Assembly: GCA_903882935.1 (NCBI GenBank)
Contig: CAIRZB010000025.1
Coordinates: 1 to 64,000, forward strand
Source: an uncultured Parafilimonas sp.
GTDB taxonomy: Bacteria; Bacteroidota; Bacteroidia; Chitinophagales; Chitinophagaceae
Reading direction: 5' to 3'
Length of the DNA stretch: 64,000 nucleotides
The translations under genes and the position numbers were made by a program. The notes beneath the pieces are model-generated. The model searched no databases. It was not told the DNA's origin and worked only from the letters and a program-made list of their open reading frames with translations. Shown piece after piece: positions 26,336 through 36,957 of this stretch. How positions within the stretch are numbered: the first letter of the stretch is position 1; each line of letters opens with the position of its first letter.

Positions 26336-27220
26336 CTATATAAACGTCCTCACCCCAGACTGTGCGTAGGTTTCCCTAAACTCCTTTGGGGTACAGTTTT
26401 TTCGTTTTTTAAAAATGCGGTTAAAGTTACTCATGTTGTTAAAGCCGCATTTATAGGCAATCTCGGTAATGTTGTTGGTGGTTTCAATCAGCATGCGGCT
26501 GGCATGGCCAAGCCGAATTTCGTTCAGCATGTCAATAAAGGTTTGCCCGGTGCGTGTTTTAAAAAAGCGGCTAAAGGCTACTTCTGTCATCAAGGCAATT
26601 TTGGCCACTTCTGCAAGGGTAACCGTTTTGTCAAAGTTTTGGTTAATGTGCTCCATCACCTTTTCCACCCGGCGGCTGTTGTATGAGAAATTCTCCGTAT
26701 TGGAGAACGACGCGTCCGACAATGTGCGCATATTTCGGGAAACGGAAAGGTCATGCAGTATTGACATCAGTTCCAACACCGAGTCAAAACCATGCTTTTT
26801 GCCCAGCTCCACAATGCGCGGCATTATGGCAAGCACGGTTTCCTTTGAAAACAAGATGCCCCTTGCCGACCGCTCAAACATGCTTTTTATATACCCAAGC
26901 TGGTTGCGCCGTAATAATTTATCGTCAAACAAATCCCGGTGAAACTGAATTGTAACTTCTTTTATCTCAGTGCTTTTGCATTTGTTGGTAAACCAGCCAT
27001 GTTGTAGGTTGGGGCCAACCAGCACCAGCTCGTAATCGCCAATCTCGTCAATATGGTCACCTATAATGCGTTTGGCGCCATTGGCATGTAAAATCAGGTT
27101 TAATTCAAACTCGTCGTGATAATGCAGGGGAAAATCAAAATTGTGTTTAACCCTTGAAAAAATAGTGAAGCAATCGCTTTGGGTAAGGGGGATAATTTCT
27201 CGTAAAAGCTGGGCGGCCAT
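26336..27220 (-). CDS. AraC-family transcriptional regulator
   Basis: 294-aa activator with an N-terminal cupin-like sensor (FDFPLHYHDEFELNLIL) and a C-terminal double HTH (about 185-290: AFSRFFKTRTGQTF, then ITEIAYKCGFNNMSNFNRIFKK). It is divergent from the mannan-utilisation operon beginning at 27647, with a 426-bp gap, and is the obvious candidate for sensing manno-oligosaccharides and activating that operon. Confidence 0.9.
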   Translation of the reverse strand: MAAQLLREIIPLTQSDCFTIFSRVKHNFDFPLHYHDEFELNLILHANGAKRIIGDHIDEIGDYELVLVGPNLQHGWFTNKCKSTEIKEVTIQFHRDLFDDKLLRRNQLGYIKSMFERSARGILFSKETVLAIMPRIVELGKKHGFDSVLELMSILHDLSVSRNMRTLSDASFSNTENFSYNSRRVEKVMEHINQNFDKTVTLAEVAKIALMTEVAFSRFFKTRTGQTFIDMLNEIRLGHASRMLIETTNNITEIAYKCGFNNMSNFNRIFKKRKNCTPKEFRETYAQSGVRTFI

Positions 27221-27646
27221 ACTTATTGTATTAATTTACTGTGCAAATTAAGGGGGTAGGAGTAATTTGTAGCATATTTTTTATTAAAATAGTATCAGTA
27301 TTTATTTAATACCAGTCGTAAAATTGACGATTAGAACTATCTTTAAGAATCAATCCGTTCTTTTTTTTAGTTTAATTAGCTTATTTAATTGATAAAAAAG
27401 TATGTATGTTTTAGCTTATTTGACTTTAGTTTTGACAAATAGTTGCTGGTGGCTTATCAGCTTGCTTATGAGACAAATTTTTATGTTTTAAAAAGCCCTT
27501 TACTGGCATTGGCTTGATGTAAGTATTAACTGCATTATCTGGCTTTTTTGTAAACAAAACCTTGTTGTTGGCCCCAGTAACTATTGTTTGCGTTGCGTAA
27601 CTCAGTTGCCGTATTCACCGCCAAAAGTTATTTTATTATTATTGCC
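27221..27646. other. Divergent control region between araC-like gene and mannanase
   Basis: AT-rich 426-bp gap with no credible ORF. TTTG and TTG boxes are frequent, but no -33/-7 pair with correct spacing stands out. It must carry the promoters of both flanking genes and probably the AraC-type half-sites. Confidence 0.5.
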
Positions 27647-28786
27647 ATGGGTAAAAAAAATGGGTATTCACTTGCCATGTTGCTGCTGCTTTTATTAGTT
27701 AAAGGCAGTGCTATGGCCCAAGCCATATTGAACGACAAGCAGGCCACACCACAAACTACGCTCCTTTTCCATAATATGCAAAAGCTGCTTAAAAAGGGGT
27801 ATATGTTTGGGCATCAGGACGACCTGGCCTATGGTGTTGGGTGGAAATACGAAGCCGGAAGAAGTGATGTTAAAGACGTAGCCGGCGATTATCCTGGGTT
27901 ATATGGTTTTGAACTAGGGAGGCTGGAATTAGGCCAAGCCGTAAACTTAGACGGTGTTCCGTTCGACAGCATGCGGCAGTATATTAAAGACATATACAAA
28001 CGCGGTGGCGTAACAACGTTAAGCTGGCATTTTAACAACCCACTTACCGGTAAAACTGCTTGGGATGCACCGCCATCTGGTACAGTGGCCGCAATATTAG
28101 ACAGCCCGGCCACACACCAAGTATATACCCAATGGCTGGATAAAGGTGCCGATTTTTTGGCAAGCTTAAAAGGTGCAAACGGCGAGCCTATACCTATTAT
28201 ATTCAGGATATTTCACGAGCTTAACGGTAGTTGGTTTTGGTGGGGCGGCAAAAACTGTACGCCTTACGAACTAAAACGCTTATACCAATTTACCGAAACC
28301 TATTTGCGGGATGTTAAGCATTTGCATAACCTTATTTATGCTTTTAACACAGATAGGTTTAGCGGCCAGGATGAGTATTTGGAGCGTTACCCTGGCAACG
28401 ACTATGTTGATATTGTGGGGTTTGATATTTATCAAAGAAAGGGTGGCGACGATGGCAACCAGCAGTTTATTCAAGAACTGGATAGAAGCCTTACCACGTT
28501 GGTAGGTATTGCCCAGCAAAACAATAAGTTGGCCGCCCTTACCGAGTTTGGGTATAGCGGCCTGCCCGACAGCAGTTGGTGGACAAATGTGTTTGCAAAA
28601 GGCATTGGTAACCATAAAATTAGCTATGTGATGGGTTGGAGGAATGCGGGCATAAAGGATGAGCAGCATTATGAGTATTATGTGCCGTATAAGGGCCAGT
28701 TGTCGGCAAATGATTTTGTACTTTTTTCGCAATTACCGCAAACCCTTTTTCAAAAAGAAGTTACCAAGGCGCATTTGTTTCGTTAA
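27647..28786 (+). CDS. GH26 beta-mannanase/mannobiohydrolase
   Basis: 379-aa secreted glycoside hydrolase of family 26. The signal peptide spans about 8-25 (LLLLLLVKGSAMAQA); no lipobox Cys is seen, so it is probably periplasmic. The general acid/base is E191 in FHELNGSW and the nucleophile is E300 in LTEFGY; GHQDDLAYG at 55-63 is also typical. It cuts beta-1,4-mannan or manno-oligosaccharides, probably to mannobiose for the downstream transporter. The ATG at 27647 starts the signal peptide; the ATG at 27584 adds 21 residues of weaker character. Confidence 0.92.
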   Translation: MGKKNGYSLAMLLLLLLVKGSAMAQAILNDKQATPQTTLLFHNMQKLLKKGYMFGHQDDLAYGVGWKYEAGRSDVKDVAGDYPGLYGFELGRLELGQAVNLDGVPFDSMRQYIKDIYKRGGVTTLSWHFNNPLTGKTAWDAPPSGTVAAILDSPATHQVYTQWLDKGADFLASLKGANGEPIPIIFRIFHELNGSWFWWGGKNCTPYELKRLYQFTETYLRDVKHLHNLIYAFNTDRFSGQDEYLERYPGNDYVDIVGFDIYQRKGGDDGNQQFIQELDRSLTTLVGIAQQNNKLAALTEFGYSGLPDSSWWTNVFAKGIGNHKISYVMGWRNAGIKDEQHYEYYVPYKGQLSANDFVLFSQLPQTLFQKEVTKAHLFR

Positions 28787-28851
28787 TGGCGTTACATGCG
28801 AAAGGCTAAGTTGTTTTAGGTTGTTAGTTTAATTATAAAAAATAGCAGTGG

Positions 28852-28881
28852 CCTGTAGTGTCTACTACGGGTATCATTTTT
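28852..28881 (+). terminator. Possible terminator after GH26 gene
   Basis: CCTGTAGT-GTCT-ACTACGGG stem (one T-G pair), then a five-T run a few bases later. Confidence 0.4.
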
Positions 28882-29030
28882 AGGCGGGGTAGGGGCAAGT
28901 TGGGTATTGCTTACCACAAAAGAATAATGTTTTAGTACGCAACATGCCTAAAGTAGCACATGTTAAGTATAAATTGTGTGTTCGAACGTATAGGGTTTTA
29001 TTTTTTGTAACGCGATTGTAAAAAAGCCAA

Positions 29031-30860
29031 ATGAAATTACAATTTATTGATGTTGCCATAATAGTTGTGTATTTAACTGCCATGGTTTTTATAGGTGCGT
29101 TTTCGCGCAAAAAAGCCAGCCTAAACAAAGAAAACTATTTAATGGGGGGTAAATCCATTCCATGGTATTTGTTGGGGTTAAGCGATGCATCGGATATGTT
29201 TGACATAAGCGGTACCATGTGGATGGTGGCCTTATGTTTTGTTTATGGATTAAAGAGCATTTGGATACCTTGGCTATGGCCGGTGTTTAACCAAGTGTTT
29301 ATGATGATGTTTTTGTCAAAATGGCTGCGTAGGTCAAACGCCACCACGGGTGCCGAATGGTTGCAAACTAGGTTTGGCACCGCAGGCCCTGGTGTTAAAG
29401 CCTCGCAAATAGTGGTAATAGCGTTTGCGCTAATTGGGTGCTTAGGCTTTTTGGCCTATGGGTTCATAGGCTTGGGTAAGTTCATTGAAATTTTTGTGCC
29501 TTGGGATGTAGTGAAGGGCTATGTACCGTTTGCCGTTTCTGCAAAATATGTGCCCCATTTTTACGGCATCGTGTTCACCCTGTTCGCTATGTTTTATTCC
29601 ATATTGGGTGGCATGCACAGCATAGTGCTGGGCGATGTGATCAAGTATATTATCATGACGGTGGCCTGCATAGCCATAGGTGCCATTGCGCTTGGCCACC
29701 TGCACGGGCATACCCTTAATGTGCCAAACGGCTGGGATAACCCCTTTTTTAGCTGGCACTTGAATTTAGACTGGGCTAAAATTGCGGCGGATGCCAACAA
29801 AAAAATTGCAGACGACGGCTTTAGCTTATTTGGCCTGTTTTTTATGATGATGTTATTGAAAGGTGTTTTTGCCTCACTGGCCGGGCCGGCACCCAATTAC
29901 GATATGCAAAAAGTGCTGAGTACCCGAAGCCCGAAAGAGGCCTCGAAAATGACCGGTTTTGTAAGCATTATATTGCTGCCCATACGGTACACAATGGTTA
30001 TAGGCTTAACCGTATTGGCTTTACTGTACTACAACCAAATGAACATAAAAGGCCCCGACGGGGTTGCTGACTTTGAGCGCATACTGCCTGCCACCGTAAA
30101 CAATTACTTGCCGGTTGGTATTTTGGGCATTGTGCTTACCGGGCTGCTCGGTGCCTTTATGGGTACGTTTAGCGGCACGTTAAATGCTGCGCAGGCTTAC
30201 ATTGTAAACGATATTTACCTTAAATACATAAACCCCAATGCCACCGCAAAAAAAACAATTTCAATCAATTATATTGTAGGTGTGGCCGTGGTGGCGGTGG
30301 GTGTGTTTTTTGGCTTTTTGGCCACCAATGTAAACGACATATTGCAATGGATTGTGGGCGGTTTATACGGTGGCTACGTGGCTGCCAATTGCTTAAAATG
30401 GTACTGGTGGCGTTTTAATGCCAACGGTTTTTTCTGGGGCATGGCGGTGGGTATAGCCGGGGCTATGTTAATGGCTAAGTTTGTACCCTCTAGCCAGCAG
30501 CTGTATTATTGGCCCGTATTGTTTGTGCTGTCTTTAGCAGGCAGTATAATAGGCACCTATGCAGCCCCCCCAACGGAACAAGCAACGCTAAAACAATTTT
30601 ACCGCACTGTGCGCCCTTGGGGTTTTTGGAAGCCAGTACACGCATGGGTGGTGGCCGAGGACCCAAGTTTTTTGGCTAATAAAAACTTTAAACTGGATAT
30701 GTTTAACGTGGCCATTGGTATAATAGCCCAGCTGTGCCTAACAATATTACCCATGTATTTTATATTAAGCATGCACGCGCCGTTGTTTATAACCTTGGCG
30801 GTTCTGGCAGTGATTGTGGTGATATTAAAAAGAACCTGGTGGAATAAATTGGAGAACTGA
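29031..30860 (+). CDS. Sodium:solute symporter (SSS family), manno-oligosaccharide uptake
   Basis: 609-aa inner-membrane protein with about 13-15 helices. The SSS signature region (FMGTFSGTLNAAQAYIVNDIY) and the early NYLMGGKSIPWYLLGLSDAS motif are clear. It lies between GH26 and GH130, matching the sugar/cation symporter of the Bacteroides fragilis mannan cluster, so it probably imports mannobiose with sodium or protons. The cargo is inferred from context. Confidence 0.88.
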   Translation: MKLQFIDVAIIVVYLTAMVFIGAFSRKKASLNKENYLMGGKSIPWYLLGLSDASDMFDISGTMWMVALCFVYGLKSIWIPWLWPVFNQVFMMMFLSKWLRRSNATTGAEWLQTRFGTAGPGVKASQIVVIAFALIGCLGFLAYGFIGLGKFIEIFVPWDVVKGYVPFAVSAKYVPHFYGIVFTLFAMFYSILGGMHSIVLGDVIKYIIMTVACIAIGAIALGHLHGHTLNVPNGWDNPFFSWHLNLDWAKIAADANKKIADDGFSLFGLFFMMMLLKGVFASLAGPAPNYDMQKVLSTRSPKEASKMTGFVSIILLPIRYTMVIGLTVLALLYYNQMNIKGPDGVADFERILPATVNNYLPVGILGIVLTGLLGAFMGTFSGTLNAAQAYIVNDIYLKYINPNATAKKTISINYIVGVAVVAVGVFFGFLATNVNDILQWIVGGLYGGYVAANCLKWYWWRFNANGFFWGMAVGIAGAMLMAKFVPSSQQLYYWPVLFVLSLAGSIIGTYAAPPTEQATLKQFYRTVRPWGFWKPVHAWVVAEDPSFLANKNFKLDMFNVAIGIIAQLCLTILPMYFILSMHAPLFITLAVLAVIVVILKRTWWNKLEN

Positions 30861-30993
30861 TGTCACTTTCTTTCAACCTTAAAAGAAGCAAGTTTATGTA
30901 AGGTATAGGTTGATGAATTAAAGCACCCATTCCCCTTAAATCCTTAAAACCCAAATAAACCGAAATCCCGAAATTTTTGAAATAGTATCCAAT

Positions 30994-32184
30994 ATGAAAG
31001 AATTTTTTTTTGAGCGGTTAACAGCACTGCAACACCAGCATGCCAAAGTAGTACAACGTATTAATGAACCGACGGCCGAGAGCAACGGCGTTTATCAGCG
31101 ATACCTTAACCCAGTGCTTACTGCCCAGCATACGCCATTGTTTTGGCGGTACGACCTTAACCCCGAAACCAACCCCTACCTGGCTGAACGTTTCGGCATA
31201 AATGCGGTGTTAAACGCAGGTGCCATTAAATTTAACGGCAAATACATTTTGATGCCTAGGGTGGAAGGCATAGACAGAAAATCGTTTTTTGCCATTGCAG
31301 AAAGTGCAAACGGCATTGATGGTTTTACGTTTTGGGATTACCCCGTGGTAATGCCCGAAACAGAAGTGCCGGATACCAATGTGTATGATATTAGGTTGGT
31401 GCAACATGAGGACGGTTGGATTTACGGACTTTTTTGCACCGAAAGAAAAGACCCTGCTGCCAAACCGGGCGATGAGTCCTCAGCCATTGCCCAATGCGGC
31501 ATTGCCCGTACCAAAAACCTGAAGGACTGGCAGCGCCTGCCCGATTTGGTTACCCCGTCGCCCCAGCAGCGCAATGTGGTGCTACACCCCGAATTTGTAA
31601 ACGGCCAGTATGCTTTTTACACACGCCCCCAGGATAGTTTTATTGAAGCCGGTAAAGGCGGTGGCATTGGTTTTGGCCTTGCAGCATCAATGGAAAACGC
31701 GGTGATAAAGGAGGAGTTTATTGTTGACCGTAAAGTGTACCATACCGTATATGAGTTAAAAAATGGCCAAGGCCCTGCACCCATTAAAACAGCGCATGGT
31801 TGGTTGCACCTTGCCCATGGCGTACGAAACACGGCGGCTGGGCTGCGTTACACGTTGTACATGTTTATGACCGATTTGAACGACCTAACCAAAGTGATAC
31901 ACAAGCCCGGCGGTTATTTTTTGGCTCCCGAGGGCATGGAGCGCATTGGCGATGTAAGCAATGTGGCTTTTTGTAACGGTTGGGTAGCCGATGCGGACGG
32001 TACGGTGTTTATATACTACGCGTCATCCGACACACGTATGCATGTTGCCACCACTACCCTGAACAAGCTGGTTGATTATGTGTTGCACACACCCGAAGAC
32101 GGGTTTACCTCTTTTAAACAGGTAGAAACACTAACAGGAATCATCCAGAAAAATCTTAGTTTGCTGGTTCAGGCCGAGGGGTGA
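30994..32184 (+). CDS. GH130 4-O-beta-D-mannosyl-D-glucose phosphorylase
   Basis: 396-aa cytoplasmic phosphorylase that converts mannosyl-glucose plus phosphate to mannose-1-phosphate and glucose. GH130_1 hallmarks are RVEGIDRKSFFA (89-100) and the general acid D132 in NVYDIRLV. The family's usual length is about 390 aa. It is flanked by the symporter and the epimerase that produces its substrate. Mannobiose phosphorylases (GH130_2) are the alternative, but the adjacent epimerase favours mannosylglucose. Confidence 0.92.
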   Translation: MKEFFFERLTALQHQHAKVVQRINEPTAESNGVYQRYLNPVLTAQHTPLFWRYDLNPETNPYLAERFGINAVLNAGAIKFNGKYILMPRVEGIDRKSFFAIAESANGIDGFTFWDYPVVMPETEVPDTNVYDIRLVQHEDGWIYGLFCTERKDPAAKPGDESSAIAQCGIARTKNLKDWQRLPDLVTPSPQQRNVVLHPEFVNGQYAFYTRPQDSFIEAGKGGGIGFGLAASMENAVIKEEFIVDRKVYHTVYELKNGQGPAPIKTAHGWLHLAHGVRNTAAGLRYTLYMFMTDLNDLTKVIHKPGGYFLAPEGMERIGDVSNVAFCNGWVADADGTVFIYYASSDTRMHVATTTLNKLVDYVLHTPEDGFTSFKQVETLTGIIQKNLSLLVQAEG

Positions 32185-32457
32185 GGGAATAGATATTTTT
32201 GGTGTAAGGAGTGGGGTATGCGCCCTACAGATTTATTGTGCCAACATTAGTTTGGCAGGCTAATTCAAAAGGAAAAGCCCTAAACGGCTGCATCTGTTTG
32301 TTCCGCGTTGGTGGTATGAAGCCCATCGAAAAGAACAAGTAGTTTCAATAAGCCCTGGCGGGGCGGCATACTAATACGAACTTTGTTACATGCGACAAAC
32401 ATTCAAAGGGGTGTTAAATTGGCTACACTACTTTAAACCTTTCTGAGAATTTACAAA

Positions 32458-33645
32458 ATGAACGTATTACATCAATATAAAACCGAAGTAGAGCAAGAAC
32501 TGGACAATATCTTGGCTTATTGGATAAACCATAGCATAGACCAAGAGAAGGGCGGTTTTTACGGCAAAATTGACAACAATAACATCGCCGACATTGATGC
32601 ACCGAAAGGTTTGGTGCTGAATGCAAGGATACTATGGACTTTTTCTGCTGCCATGCAAATGGAGCCAAATGAGCAATATGCAGCTGTGGCCGAAAGGGCT
32701 TTCGCCTACATACTGCAACATTTTTATGATAAGGAATTTGGCGGGGTTTACTGGCAGGTAGATGCCTACGGTGAGCCGCTGAATACCCGCAAGCAGATAT
32801 ATGCGCTGGCTTTTTGCCTGTACGGATTGAGCGAATACTATGCAGCTACGAAAAATAGCACAGCCTTACACTTATCCATTGAGTTGTTTAACGTAATTGA
32901 ACAACATAGTTACGATGCACAATATGGCGGATACTTTGAGGCATTTGCACGAGACTGGAAACCGTTGTATGACCTGCGCCTTAGTGCCAAAGATGCCAAC
33001 GAAAAAAAGACAATGAACACGCACCTGCATATTATTGAGGCGTATAGCAATTTGTATAAAGCTTGGCCTGATGTGCAATTAAAGGGTAAGATTATTGCTT
33101 TGCTGGAGATTTTTGATAAGTATATGATTGATGCAGCGTCTAGCCACCTGAACCTTTTTTTTGATGAACAATGGACGGTAAAACCTGATGTTATTTCGTA
33201 TGGGCACGACATTGAAGCGGCCTGGCTTTTGCAGGAGTGCGCCGAAATAGCTGGTGATGAAAAATGGATTAGCGTCATGAAAAAGCATGCAGTTAAAACT
33301 GCGATAGCGGCGGCAGATGGTCTTGACACCGATGGGGGGCTTTGGTATGAATGCGAGCCTGCCCACCACCGGTTAATTAAAGAAAAACATTGGTGGCCGC
33401 AGGCGGAAGCCATGGTTGGTTTTTTAAACGCCTGGCAGCTGACCGGTGATGCAACATTCTTGCAACAGTCTTTTAACAACTGGCTGTTTACCAAACAGTA
33501 TATTATTGACCATGGCAAAGGTGAATGGTTTTGGGGTATTGACGAAAACCACCAAATAATGCAGGGGCAGGACAAAGCTGGTTTTTGGAAATGCCCATAC
33601 CATAATGCGCGCGCTTGTATGGAGATAGTTAAGCGGTTGGTGTAA
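32458..33645 (+). CDS. Cellobiose/mannobiose 2-epimerase (AGE family)
   Basis: 395-aa (alpha/alpha)6-barrel epimerase. NARILWTFSAAMQ near 58-70, conserved His residues (NTHLHIIEAYSNLYKAW, YGHDIEAAWLL) and the WWPQAEAMVGF motif are typical of cellobiose 2-epimerase. It converts beta-1,4-mannobiose to mannosyl-glucose, feeding the GH130 phosphorylase upstream. The 273-bp gap before it shows no gene, so it may have its own promoter. Confidence 0.92.
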   Translation: MNVLHQYKTEVEQELDNILAYWINHSIDQEKGGFYGKIDNNNIADIDAPKGLVLNARILWTFSAAMQMEPNEQYAAVAERAFAYILQHFYDKEFGGVYWQVDAYGEPLNTRKQIYALAFCLYGLSEYYAATKNSTALHLSIELFNVIEQHSYDAQYGGYFEAFARDWKPLYDLRLSAKDANEKKTMNTHLHIIEAYSNLYKAWPDVQLKGKIIALLEIFDKYMIDAASSHLNLFFDEQWTVKPDVISYGHDIEAAWLLQECAEIAGDEKWISVMKKHAVKTAIAAADGLDTDGGLWYECEPAHHRLIKEKHWWPQAEAMVGFLNAWQLTGDATFLQQSFNNWLFTKQYIIDHGKGEWFWGIDENHQIMQGQDKAGFWKCPYHNARACMEIVKRLV

Positions 33646-33785
33646 CTGCTGTATTATGAGCCTTGGATATTCCTACCCCGCCATTTTAGACCCTGCCGCT
33701 GGGCGATTAAAAAGTATTCATTTACTTTGCCTTTTAATTTGTACTTAAAGCAGCAGTTTTGCGTACCTTGCTAAAAGGCATCTCC

Positions 33786-36700
33786 ATGAAAGCGTCCCCA
33801 AAAAGATTTTTACTACATTTTTTTAAAATAACGGGCATGGCCTTGGGTGCTATCGTGTTGCTTATGTTTTTGCTGCCATTTCTGTTCCCCAGTTTTGTTT
33901 CCAACAAAATAAAGGGCTTGGTTAACTCAACCATCACCGCACAGCTCAATTTTTCCAAAGCCCGGCTGTCGTTTTTCAAACATTTTCCGTCTTTAACGCT
34001 AACCTTGTACGATTTTAATTTAAATGGGTCGGCACCTTTTGCCAACGATACACTGGTTGCCGCAAAGGAAGTTGCACTGGGTATAAACCTTAAAAGCCTC
34101 GTAGCTGGTAATATAAAAGTTGACGAAATTTTCCTGTCTGCCGCATCCATTAACGTGCAAGTTGATTCCCTTGGCCGTGCCAACTACAACGTGTATAAAG
34201 CAAAGCCTGCCACGGTGGCCAAGACGGCACACACCGATTCATCCAGTGCCTCCCTTCAAATAGCCAAGATTTTGGTAGAGAACAGCAATATTGTGTACAA
34301 CGACCGCTCACTGCCCATGCAAATAAACTTGCGGGGCTTTAACTACTTAGGCAAGGGAGACCTTAGCAAGGATATATTTGACCTTACCACGCATACAGAA
34401 ATAGCATCAATGGATTTTTATTTTGGCAATAAGGAATACTTGCAGTCAAAAAAAGTAAATGCCGACTTGGTAACCCGGGTAAATACCAGTTCATTGTCGT
34501 TCATCTTCCAAAAAAATGATTTGCAAATTAACCAAATGCCGGTGTCGTTTACTGGTAGTTTTGGCTTTTTGAAAGATGGTTATACGATGGATTTTAAATT
34601 GGTGTCCGCCAAAACTGGGCTACAAAACATAATTACGGCCTTGCCTGCCGCCTACACAACCTGGTTGGAGCATACCGATGTGAAAGGCTCGGCAGATATG
34701 TCGCTTACCCTTGCCGGCGATTATATTGCAGCAGCCCACGCCGCCCCCAGCCTGGGTTTTGCACTTGCAGTTAGGGATGGTTTTATAGCCAATGAAAAAG
34801 CCCCTTCACCAGTAAAAAACCTGTTTCTTAATCTGCGGGCCAGTGTACCTAACCTTAACCCCGACAGCTTAAGGTTTGATATTGACTCACTGGGCTTTAA
34901 CATAGACGATGACTTTTGTGCATCCGTACTGCACCTAAAGGGTCTGCAAACGCCTGAAGTGTACGCGAGAGTAAACACTGCCATAGACTTAGAAAAATGG
35001 GATAGGGCAGTAGGTATAGTGCCGCTTGATTTTAAAGGCAGGCTTACCGCTAACTTGTTTGCAACGGGGCGCTTTGCCACCAAGGTGCAGCGCACAGGGA
35101 TTAGGAGGGTAGACACCGTTATAGCCAGCATACCCGCGTTTACTGTACAGGCTATTTTAAAGGATGGGTACGTAAAATATGCATCCCTGCCGCAGGCCAT
35201 CACCAATATTGGCTTTAACCTGAAAGCTGTTTGCCCCGACAGTAATTACAAACACACTACGCTAGCTTTAGACAACGTTAATGCCAATGTGCTTGCCAAT
35301 TTTATTAAAGGCTACCTACATCTTAAAAATCCTGACGAGCCAGTGGTGGATGCGGATATTAAATCAATCTTCCATTTGGCCGACATAAAGCAGTTTTATC
35401 CTGTTGACAGTATAGAGCTTGGGGGCGACCTGAATGCCGATATACATACAAAAGGCATATACAACCCGGCAAAAAAAATGTTTCCGGTTACCAACCTAAA
35501 CCTCAACCTACAAAACGCATCCATACAAACAAAGTATTACCCACACCCGGTAAAAAACATACAGGTGGATGCCAGCATAACAAACAACACTGGAACGTTA
35601 AGGGGCCTGAAATTGAAATTAAAGCCAGTGTCGTTCCAATTTGAAGAGCAGCCCTTTACTATAAAGGCCGATTTGCAAAATTTTGATAACCTAACATATA
35701 AAATAAACGCCGCCGGCACTTTAGACATTGGTAAAATATACCAAGTGTTTGTCCAAAAAGGCTACAATGTAACAGGCTACATAAAGGCTAACCTGAACAT
35801 GCAGGGTTTGCAAAGCGATGCAGTGGCCGGTAATTACGCAAAACTTAATAACAGGGGCAGCCTGCTGGTTAAGGATATTACCCTAAGTGCCGACAGCTTC
35901 CCCCAGCCTTTTATTATAAAAACAGGGATGTTCCGGTTTGACCAAGAAAAGATGTGGTTTGACAGTTTTAGGGCCAATTATTGCAAAACTGATTTAACGA
36001 TGAATGGCTATTTAGTGAATGTTATCAATTTCGCCACCCAAAAAAATGCGCCCCTTCAAGGCCGTTTTACGTTGGGTACTGACCATTTTTTGGTGGATGA
36101 GTTTATGGCTTTTGCCGGTAACAAAACTGCCGCAACTGCAAAAAAAGTACCTGCTGAAACGGGTGTGGTTATCGTGCCCGCCAACCTTTCGCTTACCTTG
36201 GATGCAAATGCAAAAAACATCACCTACAACGGGTTGGATTTGAAAGATTTTAAAGGGCAGGTAGTAATAGACAGCGGTAAAATAAAATTAAACCAAACCG
36301 GCTTTGTGGTAGTTGGCGCACCCGTGGTGATGGATGCCTCTTATGCCAGCACCACCCCTAAAAAGGCGTTGTTTGATTACCATATAACCGTAAAAGAGTT
36401 TGACATAAAAAAGGCCTACAATGGTATTAAGCTGTTTCATGATATGGCAACTTCTGCTGCGAATGCCGAGGGGTTGGTATCGCTAGATTACAAATTAAGC
36501 GGCAGGCTGGATGCAAACATGAAACCCGTTTACCCGTCACTAAAAGGCGGCGGGGTACTGACGTTGAAAAAGGTGAAGGTGAAGGGCTTGAAATTATTGG
36601 GTGCAGTAAGCGAGGCGACTGACAAAAAAGACATCTTAGACCCCGACCTTAGCAAGGTGGATATTAAAACCACCATCAACAACAACATCATCACCATTAG

Positions 36701-36914
36701 CCGCACCAAAATGCACATATTCGGTTTCAGGCCGAGGTTTGAAGGGCAGGTTAGTTTTGATGGAAAATTGAGCCTGCGCTTTAGGTTAGGCCTGCCGCCA
36801 TTGGGTATCATCGGCATACCCATGACCATAACCGGCACCGAAGACAAGCCCGTTGTACACATGGGGCGTGACAAAGGTGAATTGCAAGAAACCGAGGATG
36901 ACGATAAGGAGTAG
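33786..36914 (+). CDS. AsmA-family envelope protein
   Basis: About 1042 aa from the ATG at 33786 (a TTG at 33759 is the alternative). One N-terminal membrane helix (about 15-40) is followed by a long beta-rich repeat region, with an AsmA N-domain (FKHFPSLTLTLYDFNLNG) and an AsmA_2-like C-terminal part (LPPLGIIGIPMTITGTEDKP). Such proteins form hydrophobic grooves thought to move phospholipids between the membranes. Monocistronic; 112 bp separate it from the epimerase stop at the ATG start. Confidence 0.85.
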   Translation: MKASPKRFLLHFFKITGMALGAIVLLMFLLPFLFPSFVSNKIKGLVNSTITAQLNFSKARLSFFKHFPSLTLTLYDFNLNGSAPFANDTLVAAKEVALGINLKSLVAGNIKVDEIFLSAASINVQVDSLGRANYNVYKAKPATVAKTAHTDSSSASLQIAKILVENSNIVYNDRSLPMQINLRGFNYLGKGDLSKDIFDLTTHTEIASMDFYFGNKEYLQSKKVNADLVTRVNTSSLSFIFQKNDLQINQMPVSFTGSFGFLKDGYTMDFKLVSAKTGLQNIITALPAAYTTWLEHTDVKGSADMSLTLAGDYIAAAHAAPSLGFALAVRDGFIANEKAPSPVKNLFLNLRASVPNLNPDSLRFDIDSLGFNIDDDFCASVLHLKGLQTPEVYARVNTAIDLEKWDRAVGIVPLDFKGRLTANLFATGRFATKVQRTGIRRVDTVIASIPAFTVQAILKDGYVKYASLPQAITNIGFNLKAVCPDSNYKHTTLALDNVNANVLANFIKGYLHLKNPDEPVVDADIKSIFHLADIKQFYPVDSIELGGDLNADIHTKGIYNPAKKMFPVTNLNLNLQNASIQTKYYPHPVKNIQVDASITNNTGTLRGLKLKLKPVSFQFEEQPFTIKADLQNFDNLTYKINAAGTLDIGKIYQVFVQKGYNVTGYIKANLNMQGLQSDAVAGNYAKLNNRGSLLVKDITLSADSFPQPFIIKTGMFRFDQEKMWFDSFRANYCKTDLTMNGYLVNVINFATQKNAPLQGRFTLGTDHFLVDEFMAFAGNKTAATAKKVPAETGVVIVPANLSLTLDANAKNITYNGLDLKDFKGQVVIDSGKIKLNQTGFVVVGAPVVMDASYASTTPKKALFDYHITVKEFDIKKAYNGIKLFHDMATSAANAEGLVSLDYKLSGRLDANMKPVYPSLKGGGVLTLKKVKVKGLKLLGAVSEATDKKDILDPDLSKVDIKTTINNNIITISRTKMHIFGFRPRFEGQVSFDGKLSLRFRLGLPPLGIIGIPMTITGTEDKPVVHMGRDKGELQETEDDDKE

Positions 36915-36957
36915 TGAAAGGTGTTGTAAAAGCTGTAAATTTGATTTATTGATAAAC

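Noticed and set aside
32185-32457. Possible mobile-element remnant before the epimerase gene
   Set aside because: GC-rich fragments (around 32357) look repeat-like, but I found no inverted ends, target duplication or transposase reading frame.
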